NCBI GenBank assembly: GCA_026184295.1
Contig: JAHCJK010000010.1
Coordinates: 1-61,211, forward strand
Direction of reading: 5' to 3'
DNA: 61,211 nucleotides
Source of the DNA: Planctomycetota bacterium
GTDB lineage: Bacteria > Planctomycetota > SZUA-567 > H5-PLA8
The position numbers were made by a program, and so were the translations under genes. The notes under the pieces were generated by a model. That model had not been told where the DNA came from. It worked only from the letters and a program-made list of their open reading frames with translations, and ran no database searches. This document shows positions 33,623-42,187 of this stretch, one piece after another. Numbering within the stretch: position 1 is the first letter of the stretch; each line of letters begins with the position of its first letter.

Positions 33623-35190
33623 CCTCCGCCGCCGTGCGCTGGGGAGGACGCTTCGCGCTCTCGCTGGCCGCCTGGGCGGCGGTGGAAGGGCTCGTCTGGC
33701 TGGGCGGAGCGGGGGACCCGCTGGCCTCCGCGCCGGGCCGCGCGGCGGCAGGCGTCTTCGCCGGCGCATGGCTCTTCATCGCCGGCTTCGCGCTGCTGCG
33801 CCTGCTTCTTGGGCTCGAATGGTCGCCGCTGGGCGTGGCACGCGCAGTGGTGGAAGAGGCCGTGCGCATGCGGCTCGCGGTCGCCTTCATCGGCCTGCTG
33901 ATCTTCATCCTCGCGGCCCTGCCCGCGATGCAGGATGCCGAGACGCCGCTGCGGTACCGCGTGCAGACCTTTCTCTCGTTCGGGCTCGGCGCGACCGCCA
34001 CGCTGCTCAGCCTGCTGACGGTTTTTCTTTCCTGTGCCTCGCTGAGCAACGAGATTCAGGACCACCGCATCTTCACGGTGATGTCGAAGCCGATCGGGCG
34101 CGGCCCGTACTTGCTGGGCAAGTGGCTGGGCCTGATGCTGCTCAACGCGCTGCTCCTGGCGGTCGCGGGCACGCTCGTCGCCGGCTTCACCTGGCAGCTC
34201 GCGCGCGAGACCGGCGTGGACACCGGCGACGCGCTTTCGGTGCGCCGCGAGGTCCTGACCGCGCGCGAAAGCCGCGCGCCGGAACCCGCGGACGACCTCG
34301 AAAAGCGCGCGCTCGCGCGCCTGAACCAGTTGAAGAAGGATGGCTCTCCGCTGCTGGTGGAGATGCGCGAGGACGCGCTTTACGCGCAGCTCGTCGGCCA
34401 GGAAAAGAAGCAGTGGCTCAGCCTTGCACCGCACGGTCAGGAGACGTACGTCTTCGACGGGCTGGGGGATGCCAAGCGCGAGGGCCGCGAGATTCAGGTG
34501 CGCTACCTCCTGCGCGCCTCGCAGGCACCGCCGGAAAATACTGTAACCATCGCGCTGGAGATCAACGGGCGCACGGGCACGCTGCGCACGAAGGTGAACG
34601 ATTATCAGCTGATGTCGGTTCCGCCCGAGGCCGTGGACGAGGACGGCCGGCTGACGCTGCGCTTCATCAACGAGAACCGCCGCCATCCCAAGCAGACCTT
34701 CGAAACCACGCTCACGTTCCCGCCCGGCGACGGATTGGAAGCGATGTACGAGCGCGGCGGCTTTGCCGGAAACTTCGCGCGCGGGCTCGCGATCCTCTGG
34801 CTCAAGCTCGGGTTCCTGGCGATGTTCGGCCTGGCGGCGGCGACGTTCCTCAGCTTTCCCGTGGCCGCGCTGATGACGCTCGCGGTCTTCGTGGTGGCCG
34901 CGGCGAGCGGCTTCCTGATCGACGCGCTGGCGTACTTCGGCGACAACGAACGCTCGGAGACCCTCAAGTCGGCGACCTCCGCCGTGCGCTGGACCGGCCT
35001 GCTGCTCGCGGAAATTCTGGGCCCGTACAGCCGCTACGCGCCCGCGCCGAAGATCGTGGACGGGCGTTACATTCCCTTCGGCGACGTGCTCGGCTGCGCG
35101 GCCTCCATCGGGCTCGTCTGGACCGGACTCTCCGCGGCCGTCGCGTGGCTGATCTTCCGGGCGCGGGAACTCGCGCGGGTGCAGGTATGA
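33619..35190 (+). CDS. ABC-2 permease with large extracytoplasmic insert
   Basis: 523 residues. Helices lie at about 10-30, 40-60, 85-105, 117-140 and 165-190, then a soluble insert from about 205 to 390 with a beta-rich core (NTVTIALEINGRTGTLR, LTLRFINENRR). Four more helices close the protein. LSNEIQDHRIFTVMSKPIGRG matches the divergent permease at 26971. The insert presumably faces the periplasm and could bind substrate or the next gene's product. Translation is probably coupled at both ends, with ATGA overlaps to the ATPase gene and to the gene at 35187. Confidence 0.85.
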   Translation: MTSAAVRWGGRFALSLAAWAAVEGLVWLGGAGDPLASAPGRAAAGVFAGAWLFIAGFALLRLLLGLEWSPLGVARAVVEEAVRMRLAVAFIGLLIFILAALPAMQDAETPLRYRVQTFLSFGLGATATLLSLLTVFLSCASLSNEIQDHRIFTVMSKPIGRGPYLLGKWLGLMLLNALLLAVAGTLVAGFTWQLARETGVDTGDALSVRREVLTARESRAPEPADDLEKRALARLNQLKKDGSPLLVEMREDALYAQLVGQEKKQWLSLAPHGQETYVFDGLGDAKREGREIQVRYLLRASQAPPENTVTIALEINGRTGTLRTKVNDYQLMSVPPEAVDEDGRLTLRFINENRRHPKQTFETTLTFPPGDGLEAMYERGGFAGNFARGLAILWLKLGFLAMFGLAAATFLSFPVAALMTLAVFVVAAASGFLIDALAYFGDNERSETLKSATSAVRWTGLLLAEILGPYSRYAPAPKIVDGRYIPFGDVLGCAASIGLVWTGLSAAVAWLIFRARELARVQV

Positions 35191-37034
35191 ACGGGCGCGC
35201 CAAAATGCTCTCGGCCTTCGTGGCCGCCGCGGCCTTCGTGACGCTCGCCTCCACGCTGATGCCCGGCATCAACGCGCAGCGCGAGGCCCTGAACCTGACC
35301 GTCGATCCCAAAGTGATGGAAAACCTGCCGCCGGAGATCGCGTTCACGCAGGCGGCCCTGGGAAGTTTTCGCGGCCTGGCCGTCGATTACCTCTGGATAC
35401 GCCTTCAGCAGCTCAAGGATCAGGGCAAGCATTACGAAGCGATGGAGCTGAGCCGCTGGATCACCAAGCTTCAGCCGCGCTTCGTCAGCGTCTGGGATTT
35501 CCACGCTTGGAACATGGCCTACAACGTCTCGGAGGCCGTGCGCACGCCGGAGGAGAAGTGGCGCTGGGTGCAGGCGGGCATCCGCCTGCTGCGCGACGAG
35601 GGCATCCCGCTCAACGCCTCCTCGCCCAAACTCTACGAAGTGCTCGCCTGGATTTATTTCCACAAGATCGGCAAGTACAGCACCTTCGCGCAGGACTACT
35701 ACAAACTGCGCCACGCGATGGAATGGCACGAACTGCTCGGCGCGATGCCCAAAGGTTCCGCGCAGGCCGCGGTGGATTGGTTCCGCCCCATAGCCGAGGC
35801 GCCACCGTCGTTCGAACAATTGCTTGCGAAGTACCCGGACCTTGCGCGGCAGGCCGAAGCGCTTAAGGAAATGAACCTCAAGCCCGACCGCGAGCTGCTC
35901 TATCAGATCGTCTTCCTGCAGGCCGACGCGGGCATGGCCGACGCCGAAGGCAACCTGGTCGGCGCGGTCGAAGGCAGCAAGCTCACGCCCGAAGGCGCGA
36001 AGCTGATGGCGTGGATGAAGGAGCCCGCCATCGCGGAGGAACGCGCCGCGCTGCTGGCCTTCGTGCGCGCGCGGATTCTGCGCGAAGAGTACCACATGGA
36101 TCCGGCGTTCATGCTCGAACTGCACCAGTCGCTGGGCCCGATCGACTGGCGACATCCCGCGGCGCACACGGTCTACTGGTCGCTGCTCGGCGCGCGCAAG
36201 ACGGCCGAACGGCCCGGCGTGGATCTTTACGATCTGATGTCGGCCGACCGCATGGTGGTGAGCGGGCTGAAGGACCTGGTCTTCGGCGGCTCGGTGAGCT
36301 TCGATCCGATCACGAACTACTACAGCCTGATTCCCGAACCGCTGCTCCTCGACGCGTACGAGAAGGCTTACATGGAAGCGCAGCAGCGACTGAACAAGGG
36401 CGCCCAGTACGAGGGCGCGCTGCGCGAGAACTACCGCGGCTTCCTGATGCAGGCGGTCTCGATGGCGTACTTTTACGGCTCGCAGGAGATGGCGCAGCGC
36501 TACTACGCCAAATTGCGCGAGGAATTCGGGCACAAAGGCGACTACACGCGTCCGATCGAATCGTTCGTGATGAGCGAGCTGCTCAAGGGCAACGAGCGGC
36601 TCGAGACCGTGAAGCCCGCGATCCAGGGCTTCCTGTACCGCGCCTTCGAGCAGGGCTATTCCGCGGGGCGCGGCGACCTCGCCAAGCGCTTCCTGACCTT
36701 CGCCAAGCAACTGTACGATCACTTCCAGGAACTTCAGCGGAACGCGGGCGTGAGCTTCGTGAAGCAGGACCTGCCGCCGTTCCCGGCGGTGGTGGCCGAC
36801 GCGGCGCGCCAGTACCTGCTCGACGCGGCGCTGCCGCACCGCGTCCGCGCGCGCGTCTGGCGCATGCTCCCGTTGGATCTGCGCCAGACGATCTTCGACA
36901 CGATCCAGGGACCGCTGTACGAGGACGCCAGACGCAAGAGCGTGAACCCGGAACTCGCCTATCCCGAGCCCGAAGGCCTGGAAGAGATTCGCAAGAAGCG
37001 CGCGCTGCCGCTCAAGCCGGAGGCCCAGCCGTAA
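35187..37034 (+). CDS. Hypothetical exported helical-repeat protein, 615 aa
   Basis: The start is ATG 35187, overlapping the permease stop (ATGA). A hydrophobic N-terminus (MLSAFVAAAAFVTLASTL) could be a signal peptide or anchor. The rest is helical and rich in Tyr/Trp/Leu. The segment around residues 45-150 (QAALGSFRGLAVDYLWIRLQ, HYEAMELSRWITKLQPRF, VWDFHAWNMAYNV) reads like TPR units. I do not recognise a named family. As the last gene of an SPFH/ABC operon it is probably the extracytoplasmic partner of the exporter. The AT-poor end is followed by a new promoter. Confidence 0.75.
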   Translation: MNGRAKMLSAFVAAAAFVTLASTLMPGINAQREALNLTVDPKVMENLPPEIAFTQAALGSFRGLAVDYLWIRLQQLKDQGKHYEAMELSRWITKLQPRFVSVWDFHAWNMAYNVSEAVRTPEEKWRWVQAGIRLLRDEGIPLNASSPKLYEVLAWIYFHKIGKYSTFAQDYYKLRHAMEWHELLGAMPKGSAQAAVDWFRPIAEAPPSFEQLLAKYPDLARQAEALKEMNLKPDRELLYQIVFLQADAGMADAEGNLVGAVEGSKLTPEGAKLMAWMKEPAIAEERAALLAFVRARILREEYHMDPAFMLELHQSLGPIDWRHPAAHTVYWSLLGARKTAERPGVDLYDLMSADRMVVSGLKDLVFGGSVSFDPITNYYSLIPEPLLLDAYEKAYMEAQQRLNKGAQYEGALRENYRGFLMQAVSMAYFYGSQEMAQRYYAKLREEFGHKGDYTRPIESFVMSELLKGNERLETVKPAIQGFLYRAFEQGYSAGRGDLAKRFLTFAKQLYDHFQELQRNAGVSFVKQDLPPFPAVVADAARQYLLDAALPHRVRARVWRMLPLDLRQTIFDTIQGPLYEDARRKSVNPELAYPEPEGLEEIRKKRALPLKPEAQP

Positions 37035-37059
37035 GACTCGCGTTGCCCGCGCGCCGCGT

Positions 37060-37065
37060 TATACT
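37060..37065 (+). promoter_or_regulatory. -10 element TATACT
   Basis: TATACT in an otherwise GC-only stretch, 28 bases before the ATG at 37094. TTGCCC occurs upstream but only 11 bases away, so no proper -35 is assigned. Confidence 0.4.
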
Positions 37066-37093
37066 GGAAGGATGCAGGGCGCGGAGGTGCGCG

Positions 37094-38200
37094 ATGGACG
37101 AAGGCGTGCGGCTCGGGGATCCGTCCGTGGTGCCCGGGCGCTACTGGAGCCGGCTCGACGACGGACGCATCCAGTGCGAGGTCTGCCCCCGCTACTGCAA
37201 ACTCGCCGAAGGCCAGCGCGGGCTCTGCTTCGTGCGCGCGCGCGCCGGCGACCAAATAGTGCTGACGACGTACGGGCGTTCGAGCGGCTTCTGCATCGAT
37301 CCCATCGAAAAGAAACCCCTGAACCACTTCCTGCCGGGCACGCCGATCCTCTCGTTCGGGACCGCCGGCTGCAATTTGGCCTGCAAATTCTGTCAGAATT
37401 GGGACATCTCCAAGTCGCGGGAGTTCGACACGCTGGCCGACCAGGCCCGTCCCGAGACCATCGCGCGCGCCGCGAAGGAGATGGACTGCGCGAGCGTCGC
37501 GTTCACCTACAACGATCCGGTCATCTTTCACGAATACGCGATCGACGTGGCCGCCGCCTGCCACGAAGCGGGCGTCAAGACGGTGGCGGTGACGGCCGGA
37601 TACCAGTGCGCGGAGCCGCGCGCGGAATTCTACCGGCACATGGACGCCGCCAACGTGGACCTGAAGGGATTTACGGACCGTTTTTACGATAAAATATGCG
37701 GCGGACGCCTGCAGCCGGTGCTGGAGACGCTCGAGTATCTCAAGAAGGAGACGCAGGTCTGGTTCGAGATCACCAACCTGATGATCCCCGGCGAGAACGA
37801 CGACCCGAAGGAGACCGAGGCGATGTGCCGCTGGATCGTCGAGCGCCTCGGGCCGGACGTGCCGGTGCACTTCACCGCGTTCCACCCCGATTGGAAAATG
37901 CTCGACCGCGAGAACACGCCCGAAAGGACGCTCGCCCGCGCGCGCAAGATCGCGATGGAACAGGGCATCCGCTATGCGTACACGGGCAACATCCACGACG
38001 GCGACGGCGGCAGCACCTACTGCCACGCCTGCGGGACCAATGTGATCGAGCGCGACTGGTATGTGCTGGGTAAATGGAAGCTGACCGGCGACGGACGCTG
38101 CACGAAATGCGGGACCGCCTGCGCAGGCGTCTTCGACGGTCCGCCCGGAAATTGGGGGCGCAAGCGCGTGCCGGTGTACTTGCGGGATTTTGCGAGCTGA
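37094..38200 (+). CDS. amrS: Radical SAM enzyme, AmrS type (AmmeMemoRadiSam family)
   Basis: 368 residues. The N-terminus has CEVCPRYCKL, the radical SAM motif is CNLACKFCQNW (CxxxCxxC), and a C-terminal zinc-ribbon-like pair is CHACG ... CTKCGTAC. ITNLMIPGENDDPKE and HFTAFHPDWKM are typical of this branch, formerly annotated as pyruvate formate-lyase activating enzyme homologues. The usual partners AMMECR1 and Memo are not in the window, though in some genomes they are fused or elsewhere. The reaction is not established. Start chosen for CGGAGG just upstream. The amidase gene follows after 18 bases. Confidence 0.88.
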   Translation: MDEGVRLGDPSVVPGRYWSRLDDGRIQCEVCPRYCKLAEGQRGLCFVRARAGDQIVLTTYGRSSGFCIDPIEKKPLNHFLPGTPILSFGTAGCNLACKFCQNWDISKSREFDTLADQARPETIARAAKEMDCASVAFTYNDPVIFHEYAIDVAAACHEAGVKTVAVTAGYQCAEPRAEFYRHMDAANVDLKGFTDRFYDKICGGRLQPVLETLEYLKKETQVWFEITNLMIPGENDDPKETEAMCRWIVERLGPDVPVHFTAFHPDWKMLDRENTPERTLARARKIAMEQGIRYAYTGNIHDGDGGSTYCHACGTNVIERDWYVLGKWKLTGDGRCTKCGTACAGVFDGPPGNWGRKRVPVYLRDFAS

Positions 38201-38218
38201 AGAAAGGAGAGGCGTTAC

Positions 38219-39190
38219 GTGCCGAGAAAAGCGAAGATCGTCACCACCACCATGCAAGGCCGCGGCGGCCCGACGGTCGAGGCCAACCGCGCGCGGATGC
38301 TCGAGCGGCTGGACATCGCCTGCGGCGAGAAACCCGACCTCGTCTGCCTGCCCGAGACGTTTCTCCAGCAGCACGTGGGCGTGAAGACGGAGGACGTCGC
38401 CGAACCGCTCGACGGCCCGACGCTGACCGAGGCCGGAATGCGCGCGAGCGCGCACGGCACTTACGTCATCTGCCCGTTGCTCACGAAGCGCGACGGTCGC
38501 ATCTTCAATTCGGCGGTGATCCTGGATCGAAAGGGGAAGGTCGCGGGCATCTACGACAAGGTCCAGCCCGTCACCAGCCGCGCCGACTTCACTTGCATGG
38601 AAAGCGGCGTGACGCCGGGCCGGGAGGCGCCGGTCTTCGAACTCGACTTCGGGCGCGTCGGCATCCAGATCTGCTTCGACCTCGGCTTTCCGGAAACCTG
38701 GGCGAGCCTGGCCGAGCGCGGCGCGGAACTCGTCTTCTGGCCCAGCGCGTACGACGGCGGTTTTCCGCTGCGGCTCTTCGCCTACCTGCATCAGTATTAC
38801 GTCGTCTCGGCGGTCAAATCGCGCCACGCGCAGATCATCAACCCGCTGGGCGAAGTGCTCGAGCGCACCGATCCGAATCTGCCGTATGCGGCGCGGACGA
38901 TCGACCTCGACTTCCGCGTCTGCCACCTGGATTTCCACACCAGCATGCCGGAGCAGTTGAAGAAGAGGTACGGCGACGGCGTGAGCGTGCGCGTGTACAC
39001 CGAGGAAGGTCATTTCATCGTCGAATCGAACCGCGACGACCTGCCGATGGCGCGGATCGCGGAAGAGAACGGGCTCGAGCCGTCGCGCACGTATTACGAC
39101 CGCCACCGTTCGGCCTATCCGGCGTTGCGCGAAGGAAAGGCCGCGGAGCCGCAGGCGCCGCCGTACACGGGCCGCGCGCAATACAGCTAG
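38219..39190 (+). CDS. Carbon-nitrogen hydrolase (nitrilase superfamily)
   Basis: 323 residues. The catalytic triad is readable: Glu in VCLPETFLQQ, Lys in GIYDKVQPV and Cys in VGIQICFDLGFPE, plus FWPSAYDGGF. Members hydrolyse amides, nitriles or carbamoyl groups in the cytoplasm. Substrate unknown. The start is GTG 38219 with AAAGGAGA at an ideal distance. Its stop TAG overlaps the stop of the convergent gene in CTAG (39187-39190). It is probably co-transcribed with the radical SAM gene. Confidence 0.9.
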   Translation: MPRKAKIVTTTMQGRGGPTVEANRARMLERLDIACGEKPDLVCLPETFLQQHVGVKTEDVAEPLDGPTLTEAGMRASAHGTYVICPLLTKRDGRIFNSAVILDRKGKVAGIYDKVQPVTSRADFTCMESGVTPGREAPVFELDFGRVGIQICFDLGFPETWASLAERGAELVFWPSAYDGGFPLRLFAYLHQYYVVSAVKSRHAQIINPLGEVLERTDPNLPYAARTIDLDFRVCHLDFHTSMPEQLKKRYGDGVSVRVYTEEGHFIVESNRDDLPMARIAEENGLEPSRTYYDRHRSAYPALREGKAAEPQAPPYTGRAQYS

Positions 39191-40191
39191 GCGGTCCCGC
39201 CCGCGGCGTGCGCGATGCTCTCGACGCCCAGCCCGTAAAAGGTGTACTCGCAGTCGGCGAGGCTCTCGAGGGCGAAGCCGACGTAGCCGCCTTCGGGGTC
39301 TTCCAGGCTGCGCGCATAGGCCAGCGCGCGTGCGGTCAGTTTCGCGTCGCTCTGCCCCAGCATCTTCAAGGTAAACAGCCCGGTAAACGTGGAGAGCAGA
39401 TCGGTCATCGGCGCGTTGGGCATGGCGTAAAAGCCGCCTTCTTCGCCGTGCATGGATTTCACGAAAGCCGCGTGATGCGCGAGGCCCTTCGCGGCCAGCG
39501 GCATCAGCTTTTCCGCCAGGCCCGTCCAGGTCGCGAAGCGCCCCGCGACGCCGCTCGCGGTCAGCAGCAGGCTTAAGCCCACGCCCGCGGCCGTGCCGTT
39601 GGTGCCGGCGCGCTTGCTGTATTTGTTTTCGAAGAAACCGCCATTGGCCTGGTCGAGGTTCTTCAGGAAGCCGCGCAGCTTTTCGGTCTCGGGCACGCTG
39701 CCGCCCATGCGGAAGTACGCGCACGCGGTGAGAAAGGTGTGATAGAGACTCCCGTTGCCTTCCAGCGCGGTCTTGGCCCAGCCGCCGTCGTCGCGTTGCA
39801 GGAACCCGAGCCGCGCGTGCGTAAGCCGCGTCAGCTCGATGCGTTCGGTCTCCGAGAGCCTCGGGCCCAGCACTTCCTCGCAGAGCGCGAAGGCGTCCCA
39901 CCACGAGGCCGCCGAGACCGCGTCGCCGAAGGCTCCGCCGCGTTCCTTGCGCAGGCGCAGGAGGAAGTCCGCCGAGCGCGCCGCGATCTCGGGCGTGAGT
40001 GCGTTCAGCGCCGAGAGGCTGCGCAGCGCGAAGGTGGAATAGTAAAGTTCGGGATTGCCGCGCCGGTTCTTGAAGCCGCCGCCGGCGTGTTCCTGCCCTT
40101 GGATCCAGCGCGTGTGGCGCTCGCGGAAGGCTTGCGGCGTCTTCGCGAGCCCTTCCTTGATGTCGTCGCGGAGGAGTTGGAGGAAATCCAT
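39187..40191 (-). CDS. Prenyltransferase/squalene cyclase-repeat protein, 334 aa
   Basis: An alpha-alpha barrel protein of the prenyltransferase beta-subunit/terpene cyclase type. Repeated G-G motifs recur about every 50 residues (EHAGGGFKNR, DDGGWAKT, ANGGFFENKY, EEGGFYAMPN, PEGGYVGFA). It has no DXDD acid motif. The zinc ligands of protein prenyltransferases are not in their expected places: the GGF-block has PMTDLLS where D-x-C is expected, and the final His position reads EYTFYGL. It may be non-catalytic or act on another substrate. It is the last gene of a minus-strand isoprenoid cluster. Confidence 0.8.
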   Translation of the reverse strand: MDFLQLLRDDIKEGLAKTPQAFRERHTRWIQGQEHAGGGFKNRRGNPELYYSTFALRSLSALNALTPEIAARSADFLLRLRKERGGAFGDAVSAASWWDAFALCEEVLGPRLSETERIELTRLTHARLGFLQRDDGGWAKTALEGNGSLYHTFLTACAYFRMGGSVPETEKLRGFLKNLDQANGGFFENKYSKRAGTNGTAAGVGLSLLLTASGVAGRFATWTGLAEKLMPLAAKGLAHHAAFVKSMHGEEGGFYAMPNAPMTDLLSTFTGLFTLKMLGQSDAKLTARALAYARSLEDPEGGYVGFALESLADCEYTFYGLGVESIAHAAGGTA

Positions 40192-40202
40192 GGGCTTATT
40201 AA

Positions 40203-40294
40203 ACCACAGAGATCACAGAGCGCACAGAGGAGATAGGTGGCTGCGAACCTCAGGTAAGAGCCGTTCTCTGTGTCCTCTGTGCGCTCCGTGGTGA
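40203..40294. repeat. CACAGAG-rich inverted repeat
   Basis: The left arm (from 40204) contains CCACAGAG, TCACAGAG and GCACAGAGG. The right arm, on the other strand, reads CCACGGAG, GCACAGAGG and ACACAGAG. So two arms of about 30 bases, each built from near-copies of CACAGAG, face one another around a loop of about 30 bases. It lies between two co-directional genes and looks like a dispersed intergenic repeat. There is no coding capacity. Confidence 0.75.
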
Positions 40295-40301
40295 ATAAAA
40301 G

Positions 40302-42155
40302 CTACTCCAGCAGCGTGGCCGTCAGGAACGTGAAGAGCGCCTGGAGCCCGTCGTGCTGGACGTGCTCGATCGCCTTCATCGAACGGTTGCGCTGGCCGTC
40401 GGCGAGCATCGCGGCCTGCAGCGGAATCTCGTACTTGAAGTAGATTTCGCGCAGTTGCGCCAGGCGCTTCGCGTGGGCTTCGGGGTCGGCGGGCACGCTG
40501 TCGCTGGAGTCCGGCGCCTCGCGCGCGGCCGTCAGGATCACCTCCCGTTCGGCCTCGGTGCTGCTTTCCAGCGCGAGGGCGAAGAGCAGCGTCGGGCGGC
40601 CCTTTAAGATGTCGCCGCAGGCGTTGACCTTGTTCGGCGTGTCGCCGTCCACGTCCTTGAGATCGTTCTGAATCTGGTACGCGACGCCGAGGTGCTTGCA
40701 GAATTCGGAAAGCTGCGCGTCCCACGGGCCGTCGGCGCCGCCCATCACCACGCCGGCGTAGAGCGCCGCGTCGAAGGCCGGGGCCGTCTTGAGCGCGTAC
40801 AGGCGCAGGGTATCGATGGGCTTGAGGTTCTTCTCGCGGCCCTTGCGCCAGAGCAGTTCGGCGCCCTGGCCTTCGGAGAGTTTGACGTGGGCTTCGGCGA
40901 GCTTGCGCAGAATCTTGGCGGCCTTCTCGGCGCCGATGCGCGGCATCTCGTCGGCGATGATCTTGTAGCCGCGGCCGAGCAGGTAGTCGCCGATGTTGAT
41001 CGCCACCGGCACCGAGTGGCTCTTGTGGAGCGTCTCCGTGCCGTAGCGGAAATCGTCGTCGTCCTCGATGTCGTCGTGGATCAGCGAGGCCTTGTGGAAG
41101 TACTCCATCGCCGCCGCGACGCGCTTCACGTCCTGCGGTATCTCGTCGCGGTCGGTCAGCGCCTGCCACGCGGCCTGCGTCAGGAACGGGCGGAAGCGCT
41201 TGCCGCCCTTGCGCATCCACGCGACCGAAATCTTCTCGGTCTCGGCCACCTTGTCGCCCGCGGGCAGGGCCTTGCGTTCGTACGGCGTGAGCTGTTCGAG
41301 GGGCTTCGGGTCGAAGTCGTGCACGACGCCGCGCAGCAGCGGCACGAAGCTGCGCGTGCGCTTCGCGGCCGCGTCCACCTTCTGGTAGCCGAGCGCCTGG
41401 TAGACCCAGTCGATGTCCACTTCGGTGTTGTGGCAGGTGTCGCGCAGCAGCGGGATCGCGATGGCCGGCATGCCGAGTTGCAGGACCTTGTCGAAGGCCT
41501 TCTCGAGCACGTTCAGGCAGGCGACGCCGAGGATGCCTTCCACTTCGCCGGTGGCGATGAGTTTGAGCACGACCGGCGTGCCTTCGGCGATCAGGACGTT
41601 GTAGCCCATGCGCTTGCCGATCTGGTCGAAGTCGGCGAGCGAGCAGAGGCCGCAGCCGTTGCAGTGAAGCTGCACTTCGTCGAGCTTGGCGGTGCAGTTT
41701 TCGGCCTGCTTGAGGCAGTGCGGCATCGAGAAGAGGCGTTTCTCGAAGGGAATCGCGGCGAATTCGTCGCGCCAGTATTCGTTGTTCAGCATCACCATCG
41801 CGAAGCCGATGTACGGCGTGCCGTAGCCGAGCGGCTTGAGCAGATCCTCGGCGGCCTTCTGCAGCGCGCCCTTGTTCGGCGGGCGGTTGCGCGGGAAACC
41901 CTTCGCGACGTCGGCGGCGGCCTTGCGGATGCGCTCGCGTTCTTCCTTCGTGTCGGGAATGCCCTTGAAGTGGTCGCCGGCGGGCCGCCATTCTTCGTGC
42001 TGGTAGGCGAGCGGCGCGCGCGCTTCCATCGTCCCTTGCTTGGGGTTGCGGTTGATCTCCGTCACCTGCCCCGCATGCAGGGCCGCGTCCGCGCCGGCCA
42101 GAGGTTCGGCCTGGGGCGAACGGTTGGGGTGTTCCGCCGGATTCATCGCTGCCAT
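40302..42155 (-). CDS. DUF116-polyprenyl synthase fusion
   Basis: 617 residues from ATG 42155 (GGAGG eight bases upstream). Residues about 110-255 form a DUF116 domain with cysteines at 147, 154, 165, 168, 171, 213 and 241 (LHCNGCGLC), likely metal or iron-sulfur ligands. Residues about 300-610 are an all-trans polyprenyl diphosphate synthase: GGKRFRP (317-323), first Asp-rich motif HDDIEDDDD (360-368), and second motif QIQNDLKD, where Asn replaces the first Asp. The synthase extends isoprenyl chains with isopentenyl diphosphate. The linked DUF116 is of unknown function. It lies between the cyclase and the small repeat-barrel gene. Confidence 0.85.
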   Translation of the reverse strand: MAAMNPAEHPNRSPQAEPLAGADAALHAGQVTEINRNPKQGTMEARAPLAYQHEEWRPAGDHFKGIPDTKEERERIRKAAADVAKGFPRNRPPNKGALQKAAEDLLKPLGYGTPYIGFAMVMLNNEYWRDEFAAIPFEKRLFSMPHCLKQAENCTAKLDEVQLHCNGCGLCSLADFDQIGKRMGYNVLIAEGTPVVLKLIATGEVEGILGVACLNVLEKAFDKVLQLGMPAIAIPLLRDTCHNTEVDIDWVYQALGYQKVDAAAKRTRSFVPLLRGVVHDFDPKPLEQLTPYERKALPAGDKVAETEKISVAWMRKGGKRFRPFLTQAAWQALTDRDEIPQDVKRVAAAMEYFHKASLIHDDIEDDDDFRYGTETLHKSHSVPVAINIGDYLLGRGYKIIADEMPRIGAEKAAKILRKLAEAHVKLSEGQGAELLWRKGREKNLKPIDTLRLYALKTAPAFDAALYAGVVMGGADGPWDAQLSEFCKHLGVAYQIQNDLKDVDGDTPNKVNACGDILKGRPTLLFALALESSTEAEREVILTAAREAPDSSDSVPADPEAHAKRLAQLREIYFKYEIPLQAAMLADGQRNRSMKAIEHVQHDGLQALFTFLTATLLE

Positions 42156-42187
42156 CGGTATCCTCCAGCCATCGGCCGGACGTTGCG

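Noticed and set aside
33768..35186. A very long frame (over 1,000 codons) that would extend the 615-residue protein upstream across the permease gene
   Set aside because: The upstream part is Arg/Gly/Pro-rich out-of-frame sequence of the permease gene. ATG 35187 with an ATGA overlap is the sensible start.
40203..40294. CRISPR-like spaced repeats
   Set aside because: Units are about 8 bases with no unique spacers of CRISPR length, they face each other, and there are no cas genes.
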